Shown here: in pieces, positions 42,223 to 50,943 of the stretch
How the letters are laid out: every line of letters starts with the position of its first letter
Position numbering within the stretch: the stretch's first letter is position 1
Assembly (NCBI RefSeq): GCF_010692745.1
Contig: NZ_JAAHTB010000030.1
Location: 1 to 52,165 of the forward strand
Length of the DNA stretch: 52,165 nucleotides
Source: Methylobacterium sp. BTF04
GTDB taxonomy: Bacteria; Pseudomonadota; Alphaproteobacteria; Rhizobiales; Beijerinckiaceae
Reading direction: 5' to 3'
Translations under genes and position numbers: made by a program
The notes under the pieces: generated by a model
Seen by the model: the letters and a program-made list of their open reading frames with translations, nothing else
The model's database searches: none
What the model was told of the DNA's origin: nothing

Positions 42223-42648
42223 TCAGCCGGGTCCATCACTCGCGGACGCCAAGAGCGGAACCACCACGTCGCCGACCGGCATCGGGATGCCATGCGCGCG
42301 GCCCCGCCGCTGGATGACGCCGTTGCGGACGTCCCATTCGAGCGGCCGGTTGGCTTCTCGGTCGGCGAGGATGGAGGTTCCCATGTCGGCCGGGTGGGCC
42401 TTGAAGCCGTCCACGATCTCTTGCGGCACCCCGTCACCCAGGATCGCGCCTTCGGCCCGGGCGACCTCAAGGCCCTCGTGGAGATAGTCCAGGGCTAGCC
42501 GGGCGATGTCGTTACGACCGAACATGCCGGATCGGCGTCCGGTGAGCACCATCAATCCGGCGACCGCGTTCTGGAGCAGTTTCCGCCACGCCACGGACGT
42601 GAAATCCGAGGCCGGGTCGACCGAGCATCGCGTGCCGCGCAAGGTCTC
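42223..42648 (-). pseudogene. panE: 3' part of a ketopantoate reductase gene, cut by an insertion sequence
   Basis: The C-terminal domain of a 2-dehydropantoate 2-reductase (ApbA/PanE): CSVDPASDFTSVAWRKLLQN (with the conserved W-KLL-N element), GRNDIARLALDYLHEGLEVA, ADMGTSILADREANRPLEWD and GIPMPVGDVVVPLLA. This half has no start and is separated from its 5' half (43914-44402) by a 1265-base insertion sequence. Removing the element and one copy of the CTC duplication restores a single frame across PHE-TLRGTRCS, so disruption was recent. Confidence 0.88.
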
Positions 42649-42715
42649 AAGTGGTCAGCCCCCATTGAAGTGGTCCGCCCTTTGGTATGGCTTTTGAGCC
42701 TGGAGGACGGACAAG

Positions 42716-42991
42716 ATGGCAAAACACCCAAAGCCTGAGGAGATTGTTGCCAAGCTACGGCAGGCGGACGTGTTGATCTCACAGGGCCAGAGCGTGGCCG
42801 ATGCAATACGCGCTCTAGCTGTGAGTTCGGTGACGTACTACCGGTGGCGGCGTGAGTTTGGCGGTCTGAAGTCGGATCAGGTTCGACGGATGAAGAGTCT
42901 TGAGACTGAGAATGCTCGGCTTCGAAAGGCAATCGCCGATTTGACGCTGGACAAGCTGATCCTGCAGGAGGCGTCCCGGGGAAACTTCTGA
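42716..42991 (+). CDS. IS3-family transposase OrfA
   Basis: A 91-residue helix-turn-helix protein: KPEEIVAKLRQADVLISQGQ, VADAIRALAVSSVTYYRWRR and an OrfA-type leucine-zipper tail (SLETENARLRKAIADLTLDK). It binds the element ends. The frame closes just before OrfB begins in the -1 frame (from about 42979), so a programmed -1 shift near the GGGGAAAC stretch probably yields the OrfAB transposase. Confidence 0.93.
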   Translation: MAKHPKPEEIVAKLRQADVLISQGQSVADAIRALAVSSVTYYRWRREFGGLKSDQVRRMKSLETENARLRKAIADLTLDKLILQEASRGNF

Positions 42992-43035
42992 GCCCCGCGC
43001 GCCGACGCACTTGTGTCGAGCACATCCTGCTGACG

Positions 43036-43896
43036 ATGAACATCTCCGAGCGCCGCGCCTGCCGGGCGCTCGGTCAGCATCGCTCGACACAGCGCAAGGT
43101 GCCGCGGGGCCGCGACGACGAGGAGGCGCTGACAGCCGATCTCGTGGCATTGGCCGAGAAGTATGGACGCTATGGCTACCGCAAGATCAGCGCGTTGCTG
43201 AAGGCGGCCGGATGGTTCGTCAACGACAAGCGCGTCGAGCGGATTTGGCGGCGTGAAGGTCTGAAGGTCCCAGCCAATCAGCCCAAGCGAGGGCGGATCT
43301 GGGACAACGACGGCTCCTGCGTCCGTCTTCGCCCGGAACACCGCAATCACGTGTGGTCGTATGACTTCGTCGAGGCACGCACGCATGACGGACGCAAGAT
43401 CCGGATGCTCAACGTGGTCGACGAGTTCACCCATGAATGCCTGGCGATCCGGGTCGCTCGTAAGCTGAAGGCGATCGACGTCATCGACGTACTCTCGGAT
43501 CTGTTCATCCTACGTGGCGTACCTGGCCATATTCGTTCGGACAACGGGCCGGAGTTCGTTGCGAAGGCCGTCCAAGCTTGGATTACCGGCGTGGGAGCAA
43601 AGACGGCCTACATCACGCCAGGCTCACCATGGGAAAATGGCTACGTCGAAAGCTTCAATGCACGGCTTCGCGACGAACTTCTCAACGGCGAGATCTTCTA
43701 TACACTCAGGGAAGCGCAGGTCGTCATCGAAAGCTGGCGACGTCACTACAACACCGTGCGCCCGCATGCCTCGCTGGGATACCGGCCGCCGGCACCGGAG
43801 GTGTTCATGCCAGCCTTCTCCGCTTGGCCGGCTGCGCTCCCCCGACCAGCTCCGCCGGCCAAGCTACCCGTGGCGGAGCGGCCGACCGTGCACTAA
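43036..43896 (+). CDS. IS3-family transposase OrfB (DDE integrase)
   Basis: A 286-residue catalytic part. The N-terminal HTH_21-like region has ISERRACRALGQHRSTQRK and YGYRKISALLKAAGW. The rve integrase core has the DDE triad in VWSYDFVEA, IRSDNGPEF and SPWENGYVESFN, then RHYNTVRPHASLGYRPPAPE, the typical IS3 C-terminal signature. The open frame extends upstream to about 42979 without a start (KLLSPARRRTCVEHILL), as expected if it is made by frameshift from OrfA. Confidence 0.94.
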   Translation: MNISERRACRALGQHRSTQRKVPRGRDDEEALTADLVALAEKYGRYGYRKISALLKAAGWFVNDKRVERIWRREGLKVPANQPKRGRIWDNDGSCVRLRPEHRNHVWSYDFVEARTHDGRKIRMLNVVDEFTHECLAIRVARKLKAIDVIDVLSDLFILRGVPGHIRSDNGPEFVAKAVQAWITGVGAKTAYITPGSPWENGYVESFNARLRDELLNGEIFYTLREAQVVIESWRRHYNTVRPHASLGYRPPAPEVFMPAFSAWPAALPRPAPPAKLPVAERPTVH

Positions 43897-43913
43897 CTTT
43901 ACCCTTGGACCAC

Positions 43914-44402
43914 CTCGTGGGGGCCGATCACAAGCACCACGCCGGCCGCCGGTACGTCCGGTACGGTGAGACGGGCCTTGCCGCGCAGCCACACGGCACC
44001 GTCGGGCTGGACCTGAGCCGGGAACCACACGACGGAGGGCACGATTGGGCAGCCGGGGACAAAAGGCGCTACGGTCGATTGCTGCTCGACGCCGTTCTGC
44101 AGGACGCACACGATGGTGTCCGCACGGCACAATGCCGCCAGCCACGCCGCCGCCGCCTCGACCTGTGTCGACTTGACGGCGAGGAAGACCAGATCGACCG
44201 CACCTCCGGCGCGTGCCGGATCGATCAGCACGGGACCCGGCACTACGACCACGCCTCCGGCATCATGCAATTCCAGGCTTTCGCGGGGCGTTCGACCACA
44301 CAGCATCGGGGTGCGGCCAGCCTCGTGAAGCGCTGCGGCGATGGTGGTGCCAATCGCTCCCGGACCCACGATTGCGACGGTCGGATACGTGGATATCGTC
44401 AT
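43914..44402 (-). pseudogene. panE: 5' part of the disrupted ketopantoate reductase gene
   Basis: The N-terminal NADP-binding half: VAIVGPGAIGTTIAAALHEA (GxGxxG) with LCGRTP, DLVFLAVKSTQ (the KxxQ element of ketopantoate reductases), VLQNGVEQQSTVAPFV (QNG) and PSVVWFPA. ATG at 44402. It stops a few codons into the insertion sequence. Together the halves give about 300 residues, the normal length. The intact enzyme would reduce ketopantoate in pantothenate synthesis, although many panE-like genes act on other keto acids. It lies downstream of the OsmC gene on the same strand. Confidence 0.88.
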
Positions 44403-44462
44403 CGTTGCCCGCCTTATCCCGGATGTTTGATCGGAAGATCGGACTGCTCGTCCGCACCCGGC

Positions 44463-45020
44463 TCAAGATCTCGTCGGCGCCTGCAGCGCGACATCGAGAT
44501 GCACGGGGTTGTGCAGGGTGTTGGCCACGGGGGACCACAGCACCGTATGCTCCACGAGGGCGGCGAGGGTCTTGCGCGAGGCATCGGCATCCATCCTGAC
44601 CGAGACCCGGATGGCCTCGAACCCGATGGCCTTGGGATGGAGGTCACCCGTTCCCCAAGCGGCCGTGGTGTTGATATCGGCCTCGACGTCGAGTTCGAGT
44701 GACCGGATCGGGATGCCCTGCGCCAGGGCGTTGGCGTGGATGCCAATCGAGAGACATGAGCCGAAGGCGGCGAGCAAGGCTTCGGATGCGTTCGGCGCCG
44801 TGGTCTCCCCGAGCAGGCCGTCGGGTTCGTCCTCCATCACCGGCTGGGGTGGAAGGTCCCGGATGAAGTTGAGTTGGCTCAGGCGTCCCTGCGCGACCGT
44901 TCGGCACCGGAGGGTACGAACTGCGGACGGGTCCGACTTCCCCTCGGCGATGACGGCCTGAAGCCGACGTCCGTCGACGGTGTCCGGGAGGGCTACGGGC
45001 TTGATCGGTGGCAATGCCAT
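44463..45020 (-). CDS. OsmC family protein
   Basis: A 185-residue OsmC/Ohr-fold protein, a peroxide-reducing or related thiol family. Diagnostic are ETTAPNASEALLAAFGSCLS with the conserved Cys in the central helix, SIGIHANALAQGI, the SLELDVEAD strand, and EHTVLWSPVANTLHNPV with the final helix. The first family Cys is replaced (around RTLRCRTVAQG there is one, but its position is uncertain), so peroxidase function is not assured. It is divergent from the LysR gene and upstream of panE, so LysR may control both. Confidence 0.85.
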   Translation of the reverse strand: MALPPIKPVALPDTVDGRRLQAVIAEGKSDPSAVRTLRCRTVAQGRLSQLNFIRDLPPQPVMEDEPDGLLGETTAPNASEALLAAFGSCLSIGIHANALAQGIPIRSLELDVEADINTTAAWGTGDLHPKAIGFEAIRVSVRMDADASRKTLAALVEHTVLWSPVANTLHNPVHLDVALQAPTRS

Positions 45021-45178
45021 GCTTGTTTTCCTCTATGGCGAATATCTGCCGCCGAATTATTGAGCCATTTATATAATTCCCGTCGGCGGTTGTGATGCGT
45101 TGAATATACGCCTTCCGTTCTGGAAGTCGGCCGTCAAAGTCGGTGACGGGCAATGCGAAAACGGATGGCGGTACACGG

Positions 45179-46111
45179 ATGCTGGATTGGGACGACCTGA
45201 GATTCTTCCTGGCGCTCTCCAGGCACGGCTCGCTTTCCGCGGCCGCCAAAATGCTCCACGTCTCGCAATCGACCGTCGGGCGACGCCTAAATTCGCTGGA
45301 GGCGACCCTGGCGGTGCGGCTCCTCAATCGCACGCCGGACGGTTACGTCCCGACCCTTGCCGGGACCGCGGTGCGGGTGAAGGCCGAACGGCTGGAGGCG
45401 GAAGCCCTGTCCCTCGAACGGGAAGTCAGCGGCCGCGACGCCCGCCTAAGGGGCCTGGTCCGGGTCACTTGCGCCGAGACGATGGCCGCACACATCCTCG
45501 CCCCGAGTTTCGCCCGTCTCCACACCGTCCATCCGGACGTCATGATCGAACTCATTCCCAACCCGCGGGAACTCAGCCTGTCGATGCGGGAAGCGGACGT
45601 CTCGGTCCGCTTGAGGCAACCCGAACAGCACGACCTCATCATCCGGCGCATCGGAGGCATCGCCTTCGGACTTTATGCGACGGCGGAATACCTCGGGGAT
45701 CACGGCCTCCTGGACTTCGACGACGGCTGCCCGAACCACCGCCTGATCACGCAGATGGAGGACAGCCAGGAAATGACGCAATCGGCCTGGCTGACCGAGA
45801 TGGCGTCACGCGCGACGGTCGTGCTGCAGACGAGCAGTCATGAGGCCGCCGTGCTCGCGGCGGCCAACGGCGGCGGTCTCGCATGCCTCGCACGGTTCCG
45901 CGCGGACGCCGAAACCCGGCTGGTCCGGCTTCCCGTGCCGATTGAGCCGCCGAGCGCCGACATCCTGCTTCTCGTCCATAAGGACAACCGCGACACCCCG
46001 CGGATACGCGTCGTGCTCACCCACATTACAGAATGCATCCACGAGCTCGCACCGATGCTGCAACCCGGGGATGGGATGGATTGCGTCACGGCCATTGCCG
46101 GTGGGACCTGA
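45179..46111 (+). CDS. LysR family transcriptional regulator
   Basis: A 310-residue LysR protein: winged HTH at residues about 1-60 (MLDWDDLRFFLALSRHGSLS and VSQSTVGRRLNSLEATLAV), a linker helix, then the effector domain with RVTCAETMAAHILAPSF and the PNPRELSLSMREADVSVRL segment. The ATG at 45179 fits the family start; a longer frame begins 12 codons earlier. Divergent from the OsmC gene across about 160 bases, the classic LysR target layout. Confidence 0.9.
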   Translation: MLDWDDLRFFLALSRHGSLSAAAKMLHVSQSTVGRRLNSLEATLAVRLLNRTPDGYVPTLAGTAVRVKAERLEAEALSLEREVSGRDARLRGLVRVTCAETMAAHILAPSFARLHTVHPDVMIELIPNPRELSLSMREADVSVRLRQPEQHDLIIRRIGGIAFGLYATAEYLGDHGLLDFDDGCPNHRLITQMEDSQEMTQSAWLTEMASRATVVLQTSSHEAAVLAAANGGGLACLARFRADAETRLVRLPVPIEPPSADILLLVHKDNRDTPRIRVVLTHITECIHELAPMLQPGDGMDCVTAIAGGT

Positions 46112-46379
46112 CGAACCCTCCCTGGCTAACCTTGGCCACCCGACAAGTGGTCGACGTGCGACCGCGGCCCTGGCTGGCGAGAAGAGTTCAACCCCCGATG
46201 TTGGCCGACATGTCGTCGACAGGCGCGGGCCTGCCCCGCGTTTCATGTTGCGACGCAGCATGAGGCGAGGCGTACGTTCGAGGGAGCGCTACCCTCGCAT
46301 CGATGGGTGAGGGACGGCATCGGGTCGAACGCCCGCCGGGCGGAACCGCGACGCTGCCAGATCGCCCAAGGTCATCCCG

Positions 46380-46733
46380 ATGCGCTTGGTCCCCACTCTC
46401 GCGACCTTCGTCCTCGTCAGCGGACCGCTCCCCGCGGCTGCGTCCTCCTGCACCGAACAGATCGACACCATCGATCGACGCCTCGACAGCGCCGGCGCCG
46501 TACAAGTGACCGGCCTACAGGCGGGACATACCCTCCGGACCGGCTCTCCCCGGGCCATCACGTCGGCCCGTCTCGATGCCCCGAGCGATCCCGCCTCGGT
46601 CCCGACAGCCGATCACGTCGCCATCGCCAAGAGCCTCATCGACAGGGCGACCGCCGAGGACCGGCGAGGGGACAAGCGGGCCTGCGAGAACACCATGACC
46701 GAGGCCAAGGTCATGATCGGCGCCCTGCCGTGA
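46380..46733 (+). CDS. Periplasmic protein of unknown function
   Basis: A 117-residue protein with a signal peptide (TFVLVSGPLPAAAS, cleavage near SSCTE). The mature part is helical with two cysteines (SSCTEQID and RACENTM), one likely disulfide, and a final helix TEAKVMIGALP. It resembles small Rhizobiales periplasmic proteins without known function. The PLA2-like secreted gene follows about 90 bases later in the same direction. Confidence 0.65.
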   Translation: MRLVPTLATFVLVSGPLPAAASSCTEQIDTIDRRLDSAGAVQVTGLQAGHTLRTGSPRAITSARLDAPSDPASVPTADHVAIAKSLIDRATAEDRRGDKRACENTMTEAKVMIGALP

Positions 46734-46825
46734 TCGTCCCGCACCCGACCGACGGTCGCGGCCGGCCAGGGAGGCATGATGCGACGACCAATCCCGAACG
46801 AAGAAACCGAACGAGGCATGATCCG

Positions 46826-47221
46826 ATGTTCAAGAAATCGACGATTCCCGCTATGGTGGCCCTGTTCCTGATCGGCCCGGCACACGCGCAGACCGGGCTC
46901 GACCGGAAGGCACCGACCGTCCTGTTCCATGGGAACTATTGCGGCCCGGGCAACAATGCGCCGGCGGCACCGATCGATGCCCTCGATGCCGCCTGTGCAC
47001 GTCACGACGGCTGCACCCCGGACAGCGGGCTCGCCACGAAGGCGTGTAACCTCGGCTTGCAAAGGGACGCCGAGGCGGTCTCCCGGGATCCCCGGGAGCC
47101 GGAGGAACTTCGGACCCTGGCCGGCTTGGTGTCCGTCGGGGCGTCGATGATGATGTCGGCCCGTTCGCCGGAAGGGACGCATGGTGCGGGTAGGTCGCTC
47201 GTCGCGAGCTACCCGCATTGA
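46826..47221 (+). CDS. Secreted phospholipase-A2-like protein
   Basis: A 131-residue exported protein: a signal peptide (TIPAMVALFLIGPAHA, cleaved before QTGLD) followed by FHGNYCGPGNNAPAAPIDAL and DAACARHDGC. The YCGPGN loop and the CxRHDxC helix are the Ca-binding loop and catalytic His-Asp of PLA2-type folds, as also seen in minimal PLA2-like domains. Five cysteines suggest disulfides. It could hydrolyse phospholipids outside the cytoplasm, but this is inferred from motif only. GAGG before the ATG at 46826 supports this start. Confidence 0.68.
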   Translation: MFKKSTIPAMVALFLIGPAHAQTGLDRKAPTVLFHGNYCGPGNNAPAAPIDALDAACARHDGCTPDSGLATKACNLGLQRDAEAVSRDPREPEELRTLAGLVSVGASMMMSARSPEGTHGAGRSLVASYPH

Positions 47222-47436
47222 ACGACGGCGGGGCGGCCGCTGGCGGCGCCGCCTCGAACCCGTCGATCCTCATCACGTTGCGGGGGTGTCAGGTCACCGA
47301 GTCTTTGATCGCTCCCGCCTCCGGCGGACACCGGGAAGGTATCACTCCGCCGGGACGGGGGCATCCTCCAGGCCCCGGGGCGGGTTCCTGATAGTTCACC
47401 GAGGCGTCTCATATGGTCCCGGTCAGGTTAGGTCGA

Positions 47437-48318
47437 TCACGCGGAAGCGGTATCGATTTCGCCGGCGGCGTCGATGAAGGCGCTTGTCATCCTGGATGTC
47501 CGACGGTCCTGCAGGCACACGATGTGGGCGTAGTTGAAGATCTCGGCGTCGAGGAACGGCAGCCAGAACGTCCGCGGGTCGCAAACATGCTCGGCCTTCG
47601 AGACGACACCGAACCCCACCCCACGCGCGACCACCTCCCGAACCGCCTCTCGGCTACCGATCTCCATGACGATGCGTGGCCGGACGTCGGCCTCCGCCAT
47701 CGCCACTTCCGTCGCACGGCGGGTGTTCGACTCGGTCTCCCGTACGACCATCGCCTCGCCGTGGAGTTCCGAGATCGAAAGACCGCTGCGCCCCGGTCCG
47801 AAGAGCGGGTGATCCTTCCGTGCGAAGGCAACGATCGGATCCTTGCCGTACTGCGATACCCATAGCCGCGGATCGCTCCCGGCATACGCGAGTACCGCCA
47901 CGTCGGTGCGGAATTCGAGCAGATCCTGCAGGACGGTCTTCGAGTTCCCCACGGATACCGAGATCCCGATGCCGGGATGGCGGTCGTGGAAGGCGACGAG
48001 CATCTCGATGGCGTGGAATGGGCCGACGGCTCCCATCCGCAGGTTGCCCGTGCGCAGTTCCTGGCTCTCCGTCAGGAAATGCCGCGCCTCGGCCTTATCC
48101 GCGAACATGCGTTGGGCAAGGCCCTGGAGGTGGCGGCCGGCTTCGGTGAGGTGCAGGCGACCTCCCGTGCGGACGAAGAGCTAGACCGCATAGTGCTCCT
48201 CCAGGGCGCGGATCTGGCTGGTGAGCGTCGGCTGGCTGACATGCAGCCTCCGCGCCGCGCCGGTCACGCTGCCCACCTCGGCGACGGCATGGAAGGAGCG
48301 AAGCTGGGTGTAGCGCAT
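47437..48318 (-). pseudogene. LysR family regulator inactivated by a nonsense codon
   Basis: A full-length LysR gene (293 codons) with one in-frame TAG at 48183-48181, codon 46. The HTH region (start MRYTQLRSFHAVAEVGSVTG then VSQPTLTSQIRALEEHYAV) is followed directly by the stop, then LFVRTGGRLHLTEAG and a normal effector domain (LRMGAVGPFHAIEMLVAFHD). A single GAG-to-TAG change at the usual Glu of ELFxRTGG explains it. Apart from this the gene is undamaged. It diverges from the MFS transporter and probably controlled it. Confidence 0.85.
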
Positions 48319-48411
48319 CAATATTTTATATAGGCACGGAACGAACTATCAATTCGACTCTCACGTCGATGAGTCGTTCCCTGAGGTTCCGAGATCGCTG
48401 CTGGAACCAGA

Positions 48412-49638
48412 ATGCCGCTAGCCCCGGACCATGCCCCGTCCGTGGAGGCCGATCCCGCCCCCGACGCGGGCCGGACCTTGATCGCGACCGGTCTGAACCA
48501 CGCCCTGCACGATGGCTACAGCGACTTGATCTACGTGCTGCTCCCGGTATGGCAGGCGGAGTTCGGCCTCGGCTTCGCCGCCCTCGCGTTTTTGCGCAGC
48601 CTCTACAACGGGGCGCTGGCCGCCCTGCAGATGCCATCCACCCATCTTGCGCGGCACCTCGGCTCCCGCTTGGTGCTGGTGCTGGGAACGCTTTTGAGCG
48701 CCACCGGCTACGCGCTGGCCGGCGCGTCGGGCGGGCTGATAGGCCTCTGCGCCGCCCTCGTTCTCGGCGGTGCCGGGAGTAGCACGCAGCACCCGTTGGC
48801 CTCCGCGGCGATCACGCGCGCCTATGGCGCTTCCGCCCACAGGGCTCTCGGCACCTACAACTTCACTGGCGACCTGGGGAAGGCTACCGTGCCGCCCCTC
48901 GTGGGACTCCTCCTGACCCTCACGGACTGGCGTTCGGTGCTCTGGCTGATCGCAGGCATGGGGGTCGTCGTGGCGGTCGTCGTCGGATCGCTCCTCCCAC
49001 GCCCGCCCGCTCCACGAAGGGAGGCGCCCGAGACCGCGCCGCGGCCGCCGGGGCATAATGGGGATGTTCGGGGCGATCCGACCGGCTTCAGGCTACTTGT
49101 CGCCATCGGCATCCTCGACAACGCGGCCCGCCCGGCCTTCCTGCTCTACCTGCCGTTCCTGATGCGCGAGAAGGGAGCCGCGCTGACGACCGTGGGTTTA
49201 GCGCTTTCGCTGGTCTTCGTCGGCGGCGCGCTGGGCAAGGCGGTCTGCGGTGGGCTCGGGGACCGCTTCGGGGTGACCCGTACGGTGGTCCTCACCGAGA
49301 CCGGGACCGCGGTGGCGATCCTGGCGGTGATCGCGTTGCCGCTCGTGCCCCTGCTCGCCGTGCTGCCCGTTCTCGGCCTCATGCTGAACGGCACGTCGTC
49401 GGTCCTGTACGGCAGCGTCCCCGAACTTGCGCCGGGCGGCCATGTCGAGAAGGCCTTCGCGGTGTTCTACACCTGGACACTCGGGGGCAGCGCACTGGCC
49501 GCCCCGTTGATTTACGGTCGCCTCGGTGACGCGGTCGGGCCGAGCTGGGCCGCGGTGGCCGCAGCTCTGACGGCACTCGCAGTCGTGCCCATTATGCTCG
49601 TTCTTTCGCCTCGTCTTCGGCGAAAACATAGTGCTTGA
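48412..49638 (+). CDS. MFS transporter, fosmidomycin-resistance (Fsr)-like
   Basis: A 408-residue major facilitator protein with about 12 transmembrane segments in two six-helix halves split by a hydrophilic loop (about residues 195-225, RPPAPRREAPETAP). The start TGLNHALHDGYSDLIYVLLP and VWQAEFGL match the Fsr family, and GKAVCGGLGDRFGVTRTVVL is the MFS signature between helices 8 and 9 (loop 2 equivalent). Export of a small organic compound is likely, but the substrate is unknown. It is divergent from the broken LysR gene, so its control may be lost. Confidence 0.85.
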   Translation: MPLAPDHAPSVEADPAPDAGRTLIATGLNHALHDGYSDLIYVLLPVWQAEFGLGFAALAFLRSLYNGALAALQMPSTHLARHLGSRLVLVLGTLLSATGYALAGASGGLIGLCAALVLGGAGSSTQHPLASAAITRAYGASAHRALGTYNFTGDLGKATVPPLVGLLLTLTDWRSVLWLIAGMGVVVAVVVGSLLPRPPAPRREAPETAPRPPGHNGDVRGDPTGFRLLVAIGILDNAARPAFLLYLPFLMREKGAALTTVGLALSLVFVGGALGKAVCGGLGDRFGVTRTVVLTETGTAVAILAVIALPLVPLLAVLPVLGLMLNGTSSVLYGSVPELAPGGHVEKAFAVFYTWTLGGSALAAPLIYGRLGDAVGPSWAAVAAALTALAVVPIMLVLSPRLRRKHSA

Positions 49639-49750
49639 AACCGAAGCTTGCGAACCCCTCAAAGTCGTTGAGGCAGACTAAGAAATCTGCGCCGAGCGTA
49701 ATTCAAATTAATAACCGCGCTGATTTGAGCAATCTTGGTAGTGGGTCGGA

Positions 49751-50785
49751 ATGTCTGTTGTCATCATCTTCATCGTCCTGCTGGCTGCGGTACTGCACGC
49801 GAGCTGGAATGCCCTGTTGCGGGCCGGAGGCGACAGGTTGTGGTCGATTACGATCATGTGCATCGCCATCGCGTTGGCCTGCGCGACGCTCGCGCCCTTC
49901 GTACCCGTACCGGCGCAGGCAAGTTGGGGCTACGTGGCCTCTCGGCCGCGCTGCATATCGGCTACAATCTCTTCCTCGTCCGGACGTATCGACACGGAGA
50001 CCTCGGGCAGACCTAACCGATCTCCCGGGGGACGTCGCCGATCCTGGTATCGGTCGGGGCGGTGTAGAGGGCGGTGCAAATCCAGGCCACTAAACCGCCC
50101 TCAACGCACCGGCCACAGGCGTGGTCTCTCAGCTGCCGCATCAGCGTAAGTGTTTGCAGGGAAATCGTTTTAAAGATGGGCTCTGCGGGCTTGGTGAAGC
50201 TCAAGTGGCCTGGATTTACTCCGCCCCGTGGCCTGATTTTCCTTCGCCCTACAGAGGGCGGCGACATTCGCACATGAGTTGCCCGACGCGGTCGCCCTGA
50301 CCGGTGTCCTGTTGGTCTCCGCCGGCATCCTATCGCTGGCGTTCCAAGGACGCGGCATCGGACGCGTCAGCCTGTTCTACGCGTTGGGTACGGGGTGCTT
50401 CATCGGCGCGTACAGCGTGGTGGACGGGATCGGCGTTCGCCTCTCGGGAACGCCCGTAGGCTACACTGTCTGGATGTGCCTCCTCTGGGGCATCCTGGCG
50501 CCGCCTGTCTACGCCGCCCTGCGCGACTGGCGCAGCCTCGTCCGTGGCCCCCGCGAGACGTTGGTCGCCGCGGGCGGCGGCGTCGTCTCCCTCATCGCAT
50601 ATGGGATCATCATCTTCGCCATGTCGCTCGGCCCGATGGGTCCGGTTTCGGCACTGCGGGAGACCAGCGTCGTGTTCGCGGCACTCATCGGCCGGTTTTT
50701 CCTCCACGAGCGTCTGACGGTCCATCGCGTCGCAGCCTGCATCGTCGTCGCGCTGGGCGCGATTTGCATCGGACACTCCGGTTGA
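49751..50785 (+). pseudogene. EamA/DMT-type transporter gene broken by frameshift, stop and insertion
   Basis: Pieces of one EamA-family drug/metabolite transporter appear in order: VVIIFIVLLAAVLHASWNAL (first helix) in one frame, GLSAALHIGYNLFLVRTYRH in another from about 49936, a TAA at 50014-50016 where a Tyr is expected in GQT-PISRGTSPILV, then a short mobile insert (about 50066-50261), and finally LPDAVALTGVLLVSAGILSL to IGHSG. Excising the insert between the two AGAGGGCGG copies rejoins the frame apart from one TAG. At least three inactivating lesions are visible. Confidence 0.85.
50069..50226. mobile_element. Short MITE-like element in the EamA pseudogene
   Basis: A 158-base unit bounded by 23-base inverted repeats (50069-50091 and 50204-50226) with about two mismatches; the core AAATCCAGGCCACT is perfect. 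It encodes nothing credible. AGAGGGCGG at 50066-50074 and 50253-50261 may be the target duplication, or the second copy may belong to a longer insert. Confidence 0.7.
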
Positions 50786-50943
50786 GCGTCAAGCCGATAC
50801 CGAACGACCCCCGTGGTCGTGGACCGAATCCTACGCTTTGCATCCTTGCGGTCCGTTGGCCTTCGACGTTTGGATGTGATCCGGTTTGACCGACACCCAA
50901 TGGTGCGAGGCGGGTCGAAAGCCTCGAACGCGCGGAGGATTAC

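Larger units (their letters stand above)
42649..43913 (+). mobile_element. IS3-family insertion sequence inside panE
   Basis: A 1265-base element with two overlapping transposase frames (orfA and orfB). Both sides carry CTC (42646-42648 and 43914-43916), a 3-base target duplication that also restores the panE frame. The ends share GTGGTC (left AAGTGGTCAG, right reverse complement GTGGTCCAAG), a short imperfect inverted repeat. Both frames look intact, so it may still move. Confidence 0.88.

Noticed and set aside
41953..42498. 181-residue plus-strand frame starting with a fair AGGA box
   Set aside because: Its second half is exactly antisense to panE. The first 85 residues could be real, but no domain is visible, so it was left out.
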